The translations under genes were made by a program, and so were the position numbers. The notes beneath the pieces are model-generated. The model did no database searches. It saw only the letters and a list, made by a program, of their open reading frames with translations, and was not told the DNA's origin. Positions 1-10,325 of a stretch of 64,000 nucleotides of DNA are shown piece after piece. Each line of letters starts with the position of its first letter. The first letter of the stretch is position 1. The stretch is from Ideonella livida (GTDB taxonomy: Bacteria; Pseudomonadota; Gammaproteobacteria; Burkholderiales; Burkholderiaceae_C), in assembly GCF_010499455.1 (NCBI RefSeq), contig NZ_JAAGOH010000001.1:357227-421226 (forward strand), given 5' to 3'.

Positions 1-393
1 ACCGCCGCCCTCGCTGGCGTAGGAGATCATGAGATCGTCCAGCCGGGCCTCGGGCACGAAACGGAACTGCGACAGCAGCGCGTGGGCCGCTGGCACATGC
101 AGGTCCAGCCCCTGCACCAGCAGGGTCCAGCGCGGCTTGGCCAGACCGGGAATCTGCCGGCGCGCGAAGGGGCCATGCGCCAGGCTCCAGGCTTCACCAT
201 CCTGGCGCACCAGACGGGATTCCACGTCGTCCCGCTCCGCCAGTGCAAACAGGGCGGCGCGCTCCAGCGGCGGGGTGATGCCGGGAAGGGCCTGCCGGAT
301 CAGGCAGGGCTTCTTCTGCCAGTACTGGCGCATGAACTGCGCGGGCGAGAGGCCGCCCAGCAAGGGCAGCGGGGCTTGGGGGTCGATGCTCAT
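1..393 (-). CDS. Ribosomal protein uL16 3-hydroxylase (RoxA/YcfD-like, JmjC cupin), 5' part only
   Basis: The first 131 residues of a protein whose 3' end lies outside the window. The N-terminus reads LLGGLSPAQFMRQYWQKKP and is followed by a segment ending in LLVQGLDLHVP, the pattern at the start of bacterial JmjC-type ribosomal oxygenases. These enzymes are Fe(II)/2-oxoglutarate dioxygenases that hydroxylate an arginine of ribosomal protein uL16. The iron-binding HxD...H residues would lie further on and are not visible, so activity cannot be judged. The ATG at 393 is divergent from the FKBP gene at 532, leaving a 138-base shared promoter region. Confidence 0.8.
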   Translation of the reverse strand, partial: MSIDPQAPLPLLGGLSPAQFMRQYWQKKPCLIRQALPGITPPLERAALFALAERDDVESRLVRQDGEAWSLAHGPFARRQIPGLAKPRWTLLVQGLDLHVPAAHALLSQFRFVPEARLDDLMISYASEGGG

Positions 394-531
394 GGGGACG
401 ATTGTCCCTTGCCCGGCGCACCAGCCGGGCCGGGGCCAGCCGGCCATGCACGCCTCTTGGCGCAGATCAAGGGCGTGTGCGGGGGCATCCGCACCACCGG
501 GCGGGCCGCCGCCCTATGCCATGATTGCCTG

Positions 532-1056
532 ATGAACATCACTTCTCCCTGCGTCGTGACGCTCACCTGGGTGCTCTCGGACGCGCAGGGCCAGCTCATC
601 GACGAACTGGCCGAACCGGTCGAATTTCTCTTTGGTGGCGAAGACCTGCTGCCCAAGGTCGAGGAGGCCCTGGGCGGCCAGGCCGAGGGCTTCGAGACCC
701 ATCTGCACCTCGAACCCGAACACGCCTTTGGCGACTACCGTGCCGAGCTGATGTGCTTTGAGCCGCGGGCGCTGTTTCCCGCCGAGATCGCCCCGGGCAT
801 GCAGTTCGAGGGCCTGCCTGAAGGGGCGCAGACCCAGGACATGCCGGAGGGCCTGGTCTACACCGTGACGGAGGTGTATCCGGAGCATGTGGTGCTGGAT
901 GCCAACCATCCGCTGGCCGGCCTGGCACTGCGCCTGCACCTGAAGGTGCTGGAAGTGCGCGAAGCCACCGAGGAGGAGATCGAGGCCGGCAGCGTGGGCA
1001 ACGAGTCGCCCTTTACCGTGGTGCAGGCCGCCCCGGACGGCGAGACCCTGCACTGA
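532..1056 (+). CDS. FKBP-type peptidyl-prolyl cis-trans isomerase, SlyD/FkpB-like
   Basis: A 174-residue cytosolic protein with no signal peptide. It opens with VVTLTWVLSDAQGQLIDE and carries LFGGEDLLPKVEEALGG followed by HAFGDY, the pattern of SlyD-type FKBPs with an insert-in-flap domain in the middle. The predicted role is proline isomerisation and chaperone activity. It lacks the His-rich metal-binding tail of E. coli SlyD, so a nickel-delivery role is not supported. The reading frame stays open far upstream, but similarity begins at MNITSPCVV, so the ATG at 532 was chosen. Confidence 0.85.
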   Translation: MNITSPCVVTLTWVLSDAQGQLIDELAEPVEFLFGGEDLLPKVEEALGGQAEGFETHLHLEPEHAFGDYRAELMCFEPRALFPAEIAPGMQFEGLPEGAQTQDMPEGLVYTVTEVYPEHVVLDANHPLAGLALRLHLKVLEVREATEEEIEAGSVGNESPFTVVQAAPDGETLH

Positions 1057-1076
1057 GCCTCGACAGGCGCGGCGCC

Positions 1077-1526
1077 TCAGCCGCGCCCGGTGGAGCCGAA
1101 GCCGCCCTCGCCGCGCTGGCTGGCGTCGAAACTGTCCACCACACGGAAAGCCGCCTGGACCACCGGCACGATCACCAACTGGGCGATCCGCTCCAGCGGC
1201 TGCACGGTGAAGGCGGTCTGGCCGCGGTTCCAGCAGCTCACCATCAGCGGGCCCTGGTAGTCGGAATCGATCAGCCCCACCAGGTTGCCCAGCACGATCC
1301 CATGCTTGTGGCCCAGCCCGGAGCGCGGCAGGATCATCGCCGCCAGACCGGGATCGCCCAGGTGCACCGCCAAGCCGGTGGGAATCAGCGCGGTGGCACC
1401 CGGTGCCAGTTCAAGAGGCGCGTCCAGGCAGGCCCGCAGGTCCAGCCCGGCGCTGCCGGGGGTGGCGTAGGCCGGGAGCTGGTCCGCCAGTCGGGCGTCC
1501 AGCACCTTCACGTCAATGGTCGTCAT
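1077..1526 (-). CDS. dut: Deoxyuridine 5'-triphosphate nucleotidohydrolase (dUTPase)
   Basis: A 149-residue protein of the usual trimeric dUTPase length. It hydrolyses dUTP to dUMP and pyrophosphate, which limits uracil incorporation and feeds dTMP synthesis. The family motifs are visible in order: [33 protein letters not shown] (with the catalytic Asp), a central WNRG and the C-terminal glycine-rich [12 protein letters not shown] that closes over the substrate. The start codon lies two bases after the coaBC stop, so the two genes are probably co-transcribed, a common arrangement in Proteobacteria. Confidence 0.96.
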   Translation of the reverse strand: MTTIDVKVLDARLADQLPAYATPGSAGLDLRACLDAPLELAPGATALIPTGLAVHLGDPGLAAMILPRSGLGHKHGIVLGNLVGLIDSDYQGPLMVSCWNRGQTAFTVQPLERIAQLVIVPVVQAAFRVVDSFDASQRGEGGFGSTGRG

Positions 1527-1528
1527 GG

Positions 1529-2797
1529 TCAGGTCGGGGAAGGAAACGTCGGGGCGTTGGCCAGGCGCCGGGCGATCTCGGCCACCAGGGCGCGCGCCAA
1601 GGTCAGTTTGGGTGCACGCGGCAACTCCACCGCGCCCTGGGCGTCCACCAGCAGCAAGGCGTTGTCGTCCTGGCCGAACGTCGCCGGGCCGATGTTGCCC
1701 ACCAGCAGGGGCACACCCTTGCGCTCGCGCTTCTCGCGGGCGTGGCGCAGCAGGTCGTGGCTTTCGGCGGCAAAGCCCACGCACCAGGGCCGCTGGCCTG
1801 CGGGCAGGCGCGCCACAGCGGCCAGGATGTCAGGGTTCTCGGTCAGGCTGAGCGTGGGCACACGCTGCTCGGCAGTCTTCTTGATCTTCTCGCCTGCCAG
1901 GGCGGCGGGCCGCCAGTCGGCCACGGCGGCCGTGGCCACGAACAACCCGTGCTGCGGCGCCAACGGCAGCACGGCGTCAAACATCTGCTGAGCGCTCTGC
2001 ACGTTCAAGCGGCGCACGCCCGCGGGCGTGGGCAGGTGCACCGGCCCGGCCACCAGGGTGACCTCGGCGCCGGCCTCGGCCGCCGCACGGGCGATGGCAA
2101 AACCCATCTTGCCGCTGGAGTGGTTGGTGATGCCGCGCACCGGGTCGATGGGCTCGAAGGTGGGGCCGGCGGTGATCAGCACCCGGCGGCCGGCCAGAAG
2201 CTTGGGCTGGAAGAAGGCGATGAGCGCGTCCCGCAGCTCGGCCGGCTCGAGCATGCGGCCGTCACCCACCTCGCCGCAGGCCTGGTCGCCCGCGCCGGGC
2301 CCCAGGACGGTGGCGCCGTCGGCACGGAGCTGCGCCACGTTGCGCTGGGTGGCCGGGTGGGACCACATCTCGCGGTTCATGGCCGGAGCCACCAGCAGGG
2401 GCACACGCTCGAGCGGCCGCGCCAGGCACAGCAGCGAGAGCAGGTCATCGGCCCGGCCCTGCACCAGCTTGGCCATGAAGTCGGCGCTGGCGGGGGCAAT
2501 CAGCACCGCATCGGCCTCGCGCGAGAGGCCGATGTGCGCCATGTTGTTGTCCGGCCGCGCATCCCACTGGCTGGTGAACACCGGGCGGTTGGACAAGGCC
2601 TGCAGGGTCACCGGGGTGATGAAGGCCTCGGCCGCGGCGGTCATCACCACCTGCACGGTGGCGCCGGCCTTAACCAGCTCGCGCGTCAGGTCGGCAGCCT
2701 TGTAGCAGGCGATGCCGCCGCTCAGGCCCAAGACGATGTGGCGGCCGGCCAGCTCGGCGCCGGCGGTCGCCCCGGGAGCAGGCGCAGCACAGGTCAT
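1529..2797 (-). CDS. coaBC: Bifunctional phosphopantothenoylcysteine decarboxylase / phosphopantothenate-cysteine ligase
   Basis: A 422-residue fusion enzyme that performs two consecutive steps of coenzyme A synthesis. The N-terminal CoaC flavoprotein has [16 protein letters not shown], the PxMNxxMW motif as APAMNREMW, and the active-site cysteine in [12 protein letters not shown]. The C-terminal CoaB half has the nucleotide-binding [18 protein letters not shown] and the lysine motif EKIKK. The frame is open upstream, but the ATG at 2797 gives the standard CoaC beginning. It forms an operon with dut. Confidence 0.96.
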   Translation of the reverse strand: MTCAAPAPGATAGAELAGRHIVLGLSGGIACYKAADLTRELVKAGATVQVVMTAAAEAFITPVTLQALSNRPVFTSQWDARPDNNMAHIGLSREADAVLIAPASADFMAKLVQGRADDLLSLLCLARPLERVPLLVAPAMNREMWSHPATQRNVAQLRADGATVLGPGAGDQACGEVGDGRMLEPAELRDALIAFFQPKLLAGRRVLITAGPTFEPIDPVRGITNHSSGKMGFAIARAAAEAGAEVTLVAGPVHLPTPAGVRRLNVQSAQQMFDAVLPLAPQHGLFVATAAVADWRPAALAGEKIKKTAEQRVPTLSLTENPDILAAVARLPAGQRPWCVGFAAESHDLLRHAREKRERKGVPLLVGNIGPATFGQDDNALLLVDAQGAVELPRAPKLTLARALVAEIARRLANAPTFPSPT

Positions 2798-2843
2798 GGC
2801 GTGTCTCGTCCTTGCGTGCGGTGAGGTCAGGCGGCGCGGGGGC

Positions 2844-3716
<873 letters not shown>

Positions 3717-3790
3717 GGGGTCTCCGGACAGGGTGAACAAAGGGCGGCAGTTTCGCATGAGCCCCTGTCGGGCGGAGACCAGACGGCCGT

Positions 3791-4342
3791 TCAGGCCCTG
3801 CGGGGCGGGTCAGGATGCAGGCGCGCCATGGCCAGCACGTCCACGTACCGGCCATCGCGCAGGGCATAGGCCCGCATGACCCCCTCCTGCACGAAGCCGA
3901 AGCGCTGGTACAGGGCGATGGCGCGCGCGTTGTCGGTGTAGACGGTGAGCTCCAGGCGCAGCACGCCGGCCCAGCGGTCGGCGTAGTCGCACAGCGCCCC
4001 CATCAGCGCCGCGCCCACGCCCCGGCCCTGCCAGGCCCCGCGCACGCTGATGCCCAGGCCCAGGACATGGCGCCGCCGCACCTGCGGCGAAACGGTGTGC
4101 AGCCCGGCTGAGGCGATGACCTCCGGCAGCCCTGAGGGCCCGACCGCCTGCGCCACCAGCTGCAGGTCGGCGCGCTGCGGCCCGGCGGCTGCCGGCTCAG
4201 TCAGGCGCTGCCGCCAGGCCTCCACCGATGGCCAGGGCAGCTGCAGGGTGCCGGCCTGCACGGCCTCGTCCCCGAAGAGTTGGGCGAAAGCCTCGGCATC
4301 GGCCGGGGTCGCGCGGCGCAAGGTGAAGGCGGGAGCGGTCAT
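3791..4342 (-). CDS. GNAT-family N-acetyltransferase, YhhY/AaaT-like
   Basis: A 183-residue GNAT enzyme. The acetyl-CoA loop is visible as [16 protein letters not shown], preceded by LGISVR and followed by [23 protein letters not shown], which form the core strands and helices. The segment [17 protein letters not shown] resembles the N-terminus of E. coli YhhY, an L-amino acid N-acetyltransferase acting on Met and Phe, so a similar small-molecule role is plausible. It is probably monocistronic; the upstream gene points the other way. Confidence 0.82.
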   Translation of the reverse strand: MTAPAFTLRRATPADAEAFAQLFGDEAVQAGTLQLPWPSVEAWRQRLTEPAAAGPQRADLQLVAQAVGPSGLPEVIASAGLHTVSPQVRRRHVLGLGISVRGAWQGRGVGAALMGALCDYADRWAGVLRLELTVYTDNARAIALYQRFGFVQEGVMRAYALRDGRYVDVLAMARLHPDPPRRA

Positions 4343-4471
4343 GGATCACCCTGAGGGCATGGGGAGTGGACTGCCGGCCAGTCTAGGCCCGTGCGGGCGC
4401 CGAACTACCCCGCCCCCACCCCGCTTATCCAGGGCTAGGCGGCCTCAAGGCCTTTCTACAGTGGCTGCACC

Positions 4472-6469
4472 ATGAGCGCGACCGCCCCGTCACCCCACAC
4501 CGCTGCGCCTGCGGCGCCCGGCGACGGCGGCGTGATGGCCGGCGTGGCCGCCGAACGCCACCGCCTGGCCGGCCTGCGGGCATACAAGGCGCAAGACTGG
4601 GAGACCGCGGTGGCCCATTTCCGGCGGGCGGCCACCGAGGCCCCAGCCGAGGAACTGCCCTGGCTGAACCTGGGCCGTGCCCAACTGGCCGCCGGGCAGT
4701 GGGAGGAGGCCGAGGCCAGCGCCCGCCAGGCGGTGGAAGTGGCCCCCGACAGCCCGCTGGCGCGCCGCCTGCTGGGCGAAATCCTGGGCCAGCGGCACCG
4801 CTTTGCTGAGGCGGCCCGGCTGCTGGACGCCCTGCCGGCGCACGCCCCCCGCGACGCCGATTGGCACAACGCCCACGGCAACCTGCTCTTCCAGGCCCGT
4901 CGCCTGCAGGAGGCGCTGGGCGCCTACATGGCCGCGCTGCAGCTGCGGCTGGACGACGCCCTGGTCCACTACCGCCTGGGCCTGACGTTTAAGGACCTGG
5001 GTCTGACCCGCGAGGCCACCGAGTGCTTCCGCTCGGCGGTGCAACTGGACCGCGAGGGGCCGACCCGGGCGCTGGCGCTGTCCCTGCTGGTGCACGAAGG
5101 CCGGCAGACTTGTGACTGGACCCACACCGAGGCCGACACCGCCGCCCTGCTGGCTGCGGTGGACAGCGCCGACGAGACCGACGCCCAGCTGCTGTCCCCC
5201 TTTGCCCTGCTGGCCATCGACGCCACCCCCGAGCAGCAGCGCCGCTGCGGCGCGCTGCGGGTACGCGGCCTCACCCGCCACCTCACGCCCCTGCCACCGG
5301 CGGGGCCGCGCCAGCCGGGCCGGCTGCGGCTGGGCTACCTGTCCTGCGACTTCAGCCAGCACGCCACCTCGGTGCTGCTGGCCGAGCTGCTGGAGCTGCG
5401 CGACCGCAGCCGCTTCGAGGTTTTCCTCTACTCGCATGGCGCCGACGACGGCAGCGCCATCGGGGCGCGGGTGCGCGCCGCGGCAGACCACTGGCACGAC
5501 GTCAGCCAGTCCTCGCATGGCGACATCGCCCGCCTGATGCGGGCCCACGACCTGGACATCGCGGTGGACCTCAAAGGCCACACCCGAGGCAGCCGCTTTG
5601 AACTGCTGGCCTGGCGACCGGCCCGGGTGCAGGCCGCCTGGCTGGGCTACCCCGCCACCACCGGCGCCGACTTCATCGACTACCTGATTGGCGACCCGGT
5701 GGTGACCCCGCTGGAACACGCGGACGACTTCAGCGAGCGCATCGCCCAGCTGCCCTACGCCTACCAGCCCAACGACCGGCACCGTGCCCTGCCACCCGCC
5801 CCGCCGCGCGCGGCGCTGGGCCTGCCGCAGGACGCGGTGGTGCTGTGCAGCTTCAACCAGGCCTACAAGATCAGCCCGAGGCTGCTGGACCTGTGGGCCG
5901 AGATCCTGGCCCGCGCGCCGAACACCGTGCTGTGGATGCTGGCCTGGAACCCGCACGCCCAGGTCAACCTGATGCGGGAGCTGGGCGCCCGGGGCGTGGC
6001 CGCCTCGCGGGTGGCCTGGGCGCCCAAGCTGCCGCTGGACGCGCACATCGCCCGACTGCGGCAGGCCGACCTCTTCCTGGACACCTGGCCCTGCAACGCC
6101 CACACCACCGCCAGCGAGGCGCTGTGGGCCGGCGTCCCCGTGCTGACCGTGCCCGGCCGGACCTTCGCCTCCCGCGTGGCCGCCAGCCTGGTGCACGCCT
6201 GCGCCCTGGGTGCGCTGGTGTGCGAGGACGAGGCGGCCTATGTGGCACGCGCCGTCTCCCTGGCCCGCAATCCCGACACCCTGGCGGGCATCAAGGCCTT
6301 CCTGGAGCGGCGGCGCCTTCGCCTGCCGTTGTTCAACACCCCGCGACTGGCCGGCGCGCTGGACGCCCTGTACGAACGCATGGCCGCCCGGCACGCCGCC
6401 GGCCTGCCCCCCGACCACCTGCCTGCCCAGTGCCTGCCCGACGAGGCCGGCCCGGCCCTGGGCGGCTGA
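4472..6469 (+). CDS. TPR-containing O-linked N-acetylglucosamine transferase-like protein (GT41/SPINDLY type)
   Basis: A 665-residue cytosolic protein. About residues 25-240 are tetratricopeptide repeats (for example PWLNLGRAQLAAGQWEEAEA). The catalytic GT41 domain begins near residue 285 with LRLGYLSCDFSQHATS, whose His matches the active-site region of eukaryotic OGT. It continues with CSFNQAYKISP, equivalent to the UDP-contacting lysine loop, and NAHTTASEALWAGVPVLT, the nucleotide-sugar pocket. It should transfer a sugar from a nucleotide sugar to Ser/Thr of a protein. Bacterial homologues often modify flagellin or surface proteins. It is the first of seven + strand genes in a sugar-modification cluster next to flhDC. 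The acceptor is not known. Confidence 0.88.
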   Translation: MSATAPSPHTAAPAAPGDGGVMAGVAAERHRLAGLRAYKAQDWETAVAHFRRAATEAPAEELPWLNLGRAQLAAGQWEEAEASARQAVEVAPDSPLARRLLGEILGQRHRFAEAARLLDALPAHAPRDADWHNAHGNLLFQARRLQEALGAYMAALQLRLDDALVHYRLGLTFKDLGLTREATECFRSAVQLDREGPTRALALSLLVHEGRQTCDWTHTEADTAALLAAVDSADETDAQLLSPFALLAIDATPEQQRRCGALRVRGLTRHLTPLPPAGPRQPGRLRLGYLSCDFSQHATSVLLAELLELRDRSRFEVFLYSHGADDGSAIGARVRAAADHWHDVSQSSHGDIARLMRAHDLDIAVDLKGHTRGSRFELLAWRPARVQAAWLGYPATTGADFIDYLIGDPVVTPLEHADDFSERIAQLPYAYQPNDRHRALPPAPPRAALGLPQDAVVLCSFNQAYKISPRLLDLWAEILARAPNTVLWMLAWNPHAQVNLMRELGARGVAASRVAWAPKLPLDAHIARLRQADLFLDTWPCNAHTTASEALWAGVPVLTVPGRTFASRVAASLVHACALGALVCEDEAAYVARAVSLARNPDTLAGIKAFLERRRLRLPLFNTPRLAGALDALYERMAARHAAGLPPDHLPAQCLPDEAGPALGG

Positions 6470-6493
6470 GCCCCCTGTCCACACGGCCCGCAC

Positions 6494-8128
6494 ATGCATC
6501 CCCACGACCTGCCCTGGCCCGACGCCGCGCCCACCCCGGCCCTGCACCTGTGCCTGCTGCAGCCCCCCGGCTACGTGCACACCCTGGGCCTGGTCGATGC
6601 CGCCCGCTACCTGCGCTGGCAGCTGCGCCGCCAGGGCGCCAGCGTGAGCCTGGCCAAGAACCGCCTGCGCCACGACGCGGTCAACCTGGTGCTGGGCGCC
6701 CACCTGCTGGGCCGCCACCCCACCCTGCCGCCGGACCTGCTGGACGGCCACTGCTGCCTGGTCGTCAACCTGGAGCAGCTCGGCCCTGGCGGCGCCCCGG
6801 TGGCCCCGGACTACCTGGCCCTGCTGCAGCGCAGCGCGGTGGTGGACTACGACACGGGCAACCTGGCCGCCTATGCCCGCGATCCGGCTGATGTGCCCGT
6901 GATCGGCTTCGGGCCCGCCTCCTACCTGGTGCCGACCGACCCCCTGCCCCTGGGCCAGCGGCCCATCGACCTGCTGTTCTTTGGCAGCCTCAACGAGCGC
7001 CGCCGTGCCTTGCTGGCCCGGATCGAGGCCGCCGGCCTGCAGGTCACCCAGTTCGACCACCCGCTCTATGCCCAGGAGCGCGACCACTTCATCGGACAGG
7101 CCAAGGCCGTGCTCAACGGCCACTTCTACGCCACCAGCCGTTTCGAGCAGGTGCGGGCCTTCCACGTGCTGTCGCTGGGCACGCCGCTGCTGTCCGAGCG
7201 CGGCCCGCTGACCCAGGCCGCGCCGGTGTTCGAGGCGGCGGTCGACTGGTTGCCCGCCGACGACCTGGCCCTGACGCGCTTCCTGCGCGAAGACTTCGGC
7301 TCGCCCGCCTGGTGCGCCAGCGCCCAGGCCCGCCTGCACGCCTTTGCCCACGACCAAGCGGCCGACAGCGCCCTGCAGCAGGCCTACGCCGGCCTGCTGG
7401 GCTTTGCCGCCGGCTACGCCCAGGCCTACGCCCGGGCCCGGCCGGCCCCCGGCCCCTGGCGGCCGCGCTGCATCAACCTGGGCTCCGGCAAGGACTACCG
7501 GCCCGGCTGGCTCAACCTCGACATCCTGGAACGCACCCAGCCCGACCTGGTGTTGGACCTGGGCCAGCCCCGGCAGTGGCCCCTGCAGGCCACCGGCCCG
7601 CTGGGCGCCACCGTGCGCCTGGAGGCCGGGTCGGTGGACCTGGTCTACGCCAACAACGTGCTCGAACACGTGCCCGACCTGCCCGCCCTGATGGGCAATG
7701 TGCTGACGCTGCTGCGCGAAGGCGGCGAGTTCCACATCGAGGTGCCCTACGAAGGCGCCTGCACCGCCTGGCAGGACCCCACCCACGTGCGTGCCCTCAA
7801 TGAGGCGTCCTGGCGTTACTACACCGAATGGTTCTGGTACCTGGGCTGGTTTGAACACCGCTTCGAGACCGCCCAGTTCCAGTGGCTGGACGAGCAGCTG
7901 CGGCCCTGCACCCGCGACCAGGCCGCCTTCATGAAGCTCACCCTGCGCAAGGTGGCCACCACCCCGCGCGAGCGCACCCTGGCCCGCACCCTGCAGCCCG
8001 ACTTCGGTGGCCTGCCGCAGGACTGGCCGGCCGACCCCACCCCCGACACCCCGCCGCAGGTCGCCCCTGCGGCCGGCAGCGCAACGCCCCCTCCCCTGCA
8101 GGCCGCCACCCGGCCGCAGCCCGCCTGA
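6494..8128 (+). CDS. Two-domain protein: CgeB-like glycosyltransferase fused to SAM-dependent methyltransferase
   Basis: A 544-residue protein that looks like a fusion. The N-terminal ~300 residues contain LLFFGSLNERRRALLARI and LNGHFYATSRFEQVRAFHVL, typical of CgeB-like family 1 glycosyltransferases. From about residue 325 there is a class I methyltransferase, with the SAM loop INLGSGKDYRPGWLNLDI, an acidic strand end, VYANNVLEHVPDL and GGEFHIEVPYEG. The last ~35 residues are Pro/Ala-rich. It probably adds and methylates a sugar on a glycan or glycoprotein. It starts 24 bases after the GT41 gene, and the next gene also encodes a CgeB-like enzyme. Substrates are unknown. Confidence 0.75.
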   Translation: MHPHDLPWPDAAPTPALHLCLLQPPGYVHTLGLVDAARYLRWQLRRQGASVSLAKNRLRHDAVNLVLGAHLLGRHPTLPPDLLDGHCCLVVNLEQLGPGGAPVAPDYLALLQRSAVVDYDTGNLAAYARDPADVPVIGFGPASYLVPTDPLPLGQRPIDLLFFGSLNERRRALLARIEAAGLQVTQFDHPLYAQERDHFIGQAKAVLNGHFYATSRFEQVRAFHVLSLGTPLLSERGPLTQAAPVFEAAVDWLPADDLALTRFLREDFGSPAWCASAQARLHAFAHDQAADSALQQAYAGLLGFAAGYAQAYARARPAPGPWRPRCINLGSGKDYRPGWLNLDILERTQPDLVLDLGQPRQWPLQATGPLGATVRLEAGSVDLVYANNVLEHVPDLPALMGNVLTLLREGGEFHIEVPYEGACTAWQDPTHVRALNEASWRYYTEWFWYLGWFEHRFETAQFQWLDEQLRPCTRDQAAFMKLTLRKVATTPRERTLARTLQPDFGGLPQDWPADPTPDTPPQVAPAAGSATPPPLQAATRPQPA

Positions 8129-8166
8129 AACGGCGCCACGCCCGCCCACCAAGACAAGGAGCCCCC

Positions 8167-9510
8167 ATGACCGCCCCCACCAAGGAATTCCTGCTGCTGA
8201 GCTTTGACCACCCGCAGCAGGCGGTGAGCAGCGTGGCCGGCCGCATGGCCGCCGGCCTGACCTGCCTGGGCCTGAACGCCCGCGTGCTGCACCTGCCCGC
8301 CGACGCCGCCGAGCTTGCACGCCTGGGCAGCGAGCAGGTGGCCGGCATCCTCTCCCTGGGCCCCCTGCCGCTGGCCACCCGGGTCGAGGGTGAGGTGCTC
8401 TGGCGCCGCTTCAAGGTCCCGGTGTCGGTCTACCTGCTGGATGCGGTGCTCTACGACCTGGCCCGGGTGCCGGTGATGCGCGACTTCCTGGCCGACGCCG
8501 TGGCCGACGGCCGCCTGGGCCTGATCTCCCCGGAAGCCGGCTACCGCGAGTGGCTGGCCGAGGCGGTGCCGGTACGCTGGCAGCACCTGCCCTTTGGCGC
8601 CTTTCCGGCGCTGGGCGCCCTGGCCGAGCCCGTGGCCCCGCAGCAACGGCTGTGCGTGGTCGGTCACGTGGGCAACGAGCTGGGCGGCGGCCAGGCCGGC
8701 GAAAGCCTGGAAGCCCTGCTGCAGCGCACCCTGCAGCATTTCACCGACGCCACCGCCCGGGCCCGCGTGGCCGAGGCCCTGCGCGCGCCCCACGCCCACG
8801 CCATGCCCGCCCGCACCGTGGCCGACGCCCTGTGCTGGAGCCCGCGCGAGGTGCTGGTGCGCGACCGCCTGGCCGCCCTGGTGGCCATCGACTCCTGGGT
8901 CAAGCGCGAGCGCCGGCTGCAAGCCGTGGAAAGCCTGCGCGAGCTGCCCGTGGACTTCTTCGGCACCGGCTGGGACCGGCTGCTGCCGGCAGGCCCGCAC
9001 TGGCGCCACGTCGGCCAGATCGCCCACGGCGACATCGCCCGGCTGCTGCCGCACTACCAGGCCCTGGTCAACTTCGACCCCAACTGGGCCCATGGCGTGC
9101 ACGACCGGGTCTACACCGCCGCGGCCATGGGCTGCCCGGTGCTGACCAACCACAACAGCGGCCTGGACGCCGCCGGCCTGCCGGAGTCCCTGGTCTGGCG
9201 CTACGACGCCAACCGCCCGGACCTGGCCACCCTGGTGGAAGAGGCCGGCTGGCTGCACCGCCCGGCCCTGGCCCGCAGCCCCGGCGAGGCGGTGCTGGCC
9301 CGCCACAACTGGGCCAGCCGCATGATCGAGTGGGTGCAGGCCGAAGACAGCCACGTGCCCGCCGACGCCGACCAGCAAGAAGCCGCCAGCCAGCGCCTGC
9401 GCCTGGGCGCGCCCACGCTCAAGGTGGTGACCGGCGCCGGTGCCCCCACGCCCGCCTGGCGCGCGCCCCGCCTGCCCCGCGGCGTCAGCACCGCGGTCTG
9501 CCCGGTCTGA
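8167..9510 (+). CDS. CgeB-like glycosyltransferase family 1 protein
   Basis: A 447-residue soluble protein. It has the features of CgeB/YkvP-type glycosyltransferases: an N-terminal Rossmann-like part with LLLSFDHPQQAVSSVAG, a middle GTGWDRLLP, and a C-terminal LPHYQALVNFDPNWAHGVHDRVYTAAAMGCPVLTN block in which the conserved acidic/GC region contacts nucleotide sugar. It is predicted to transfer a sugar within the same pathway as its neighbours. The frame is open 95 codons upstream into the preceding gene, so the ATG at 8167 is preferred. AAGGAG occurs just upstream and is a good ribosome-binding site. Confidence 0.75.
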   Translation: MTAPTKEFLLLSFDHPQQAVSSVAGRMAAGLTCLGLNARVLHLPADAAELARLGSEQVAGILSLGPLPLATRVEGEVLWRRFKVPVSVYLLDAVLYDLARVPVMRDFLADAVADGRLGLISPEAGYREWLAEAVPVRWQHLPFGAFPALGALAEPVAPQQRLCVVGHVGNELGGGQAGESLEALLQRTLQHFTDATARARVAEALRAPHAHAMPARTVADALCWSPREVLVRDRLAALVAIDSWVKRERRLQAVESLRELPVDFFGTGWDRLLPAGPHWRHVGQIAHGDIARLLPHYQALVNFDPNWAHGVHDRVYTAAAMGCPVLTNHNSGLDAAGLPESLVWRYDANRPDLATLVEEAGWLHRPALARSPGEAVLARHNWASRMIEWVQAEDSHVPADADQQEAASQRLRLGAPTLKVVTGAGAPTPAWRAPRLPRGVSTAVCPV

Positions 9511-9550
9511 GTCCACATCCGACGCCGCGCCTCCCCCGCGCCAAGCCACC

Positions 9551-10324
9551 ATGCCCGCCACCCTGCGCCTGATCCACCTGGCGGCCAGCCTGGACACCCC
9601 CCGCACCGCCTGGCTGCAGGCCCTGGGCCAGCTGCCAGGCGTGCAATGGGTGGGCAGCCGGCGCGGCCCCCCGGGCCAGCCCGACCTGCGCAGCGCCGCC
9701 TGCCTGCTGGGCGCCTGGCCCGCCAACCGCATCCCCCGCCCGCTGGTGCAAGCCTGGCTGGGCCCGGCCCTGCGGCCCGACACCACCCACCTGCTGCTGG
9801 GCCCGGGCATGTTCCTGCCCCACCACCGCTGGCGCGGCGCCGTGCTGCTGCAAGACCCGGAAACCGCCTTCCTGCACCGCTGGGCCGGCGAGGCCGAAGC
9901 CTGGGGCCTGAGCCCCGAGGCCCCCGCCCTGCTGGGCCTGTGGGAGGTGCGCCAGCGCCCCCGCCTGGCCCTGTGGGCCCACAGCCTGGCGCCGGAACAG
10001 GCCTGGCGGCTCCACGTGATGGACGACCCGGTGCAGCAGTACCTGTTCGTCTTCGGTCTGCGCCTGACCCAGCTGCGGCGCAGCCGCCAACCCCTGCTGG
10101 AGGTGCCCGCCGCCCGGGACGACCCCAGCGCCGCCTGGCAACGCCTGCTGCAGGCCCTGGAGCTGCCGCCCTGGCCCCAGCCGGCCGGCTGGGCCAGTGC
10201 CCTGCGCCCGCCGGCGCCAGCCCATCCGGGCTGGCCGCTGCCCCGGGCGGCCTTCCGCCGCCTGGCCCTGCACCACGGCCTGGCACCACCGCCCACCCCC
10301 TCGGACCGGCCTCAAGTGACTTGA
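9551..10324 (+). CDS. Unknown protein in the glycan-modification cluster
   Basis: A 257-residue soluble protein that I do not recognise. It starts MPATLRLIHLAASLDTPRT, is rich in Leu, Pro, Arg and Trp, and has no signal peptide or membrane helix. A central segment, HLLLGPGMFLPHHRWRGAVL, could form a strand-loop-strand. It lies 40 bases after the CgeB-like gene and before the DUF3431-TPR gene, all in the same direction, so a role in the same sugar/sulfate pathway is inferred from position only. A 15-base palindrome overlaps its stop codon. Confidence 0.6.
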   Translation: MPATLRLIHLAASLDTPRTAWLQALGQLPGVQWVGSRRGPPGQPDLRSAACLLGAWPANRIPRPLVQAWLGPALRPDTTHLLLGPGMFLPHHRWRGAVLLQDPETAFLHRWAGEAEAWGLSPEAPALLGLWEVRQRPRLALWAHSLAPEQAWRLHVMDDPVQQYLFVFGLRLTQLRRSRQPLLEVPAARDDPSAAWQRLLQALELPPWPQPAGWASALRPPAPAHPGWPLPRAAFRRLALHHGLAPPPTPSDRPQVT

Positions 10325-10325
10325 G
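10311..10325. repeat. Inverted repeat CTCAAGT-G-ACTTGAG
   Basis: A perfect 7-base palindrome around a central base, covering the stop codon of the upstream gene and lying 145 bases before the DUF3431 gene. It could be a protein-binding site. It is not followed by a T tract, so it is not an intrinsic terminator. The function is unknown. Confidence 0.4.

Noticed and set aside
4490..8320. Very long open frame on the - strand (over 1,200 codons)
   Set aside because: It is antisense to the GT41 and glycosyltransferase-methyltransferase genes, which have clear family motifs. Long antisense frames are expected at this GC content. The protein is low-complexity Gly/Ala/Gln/Val.
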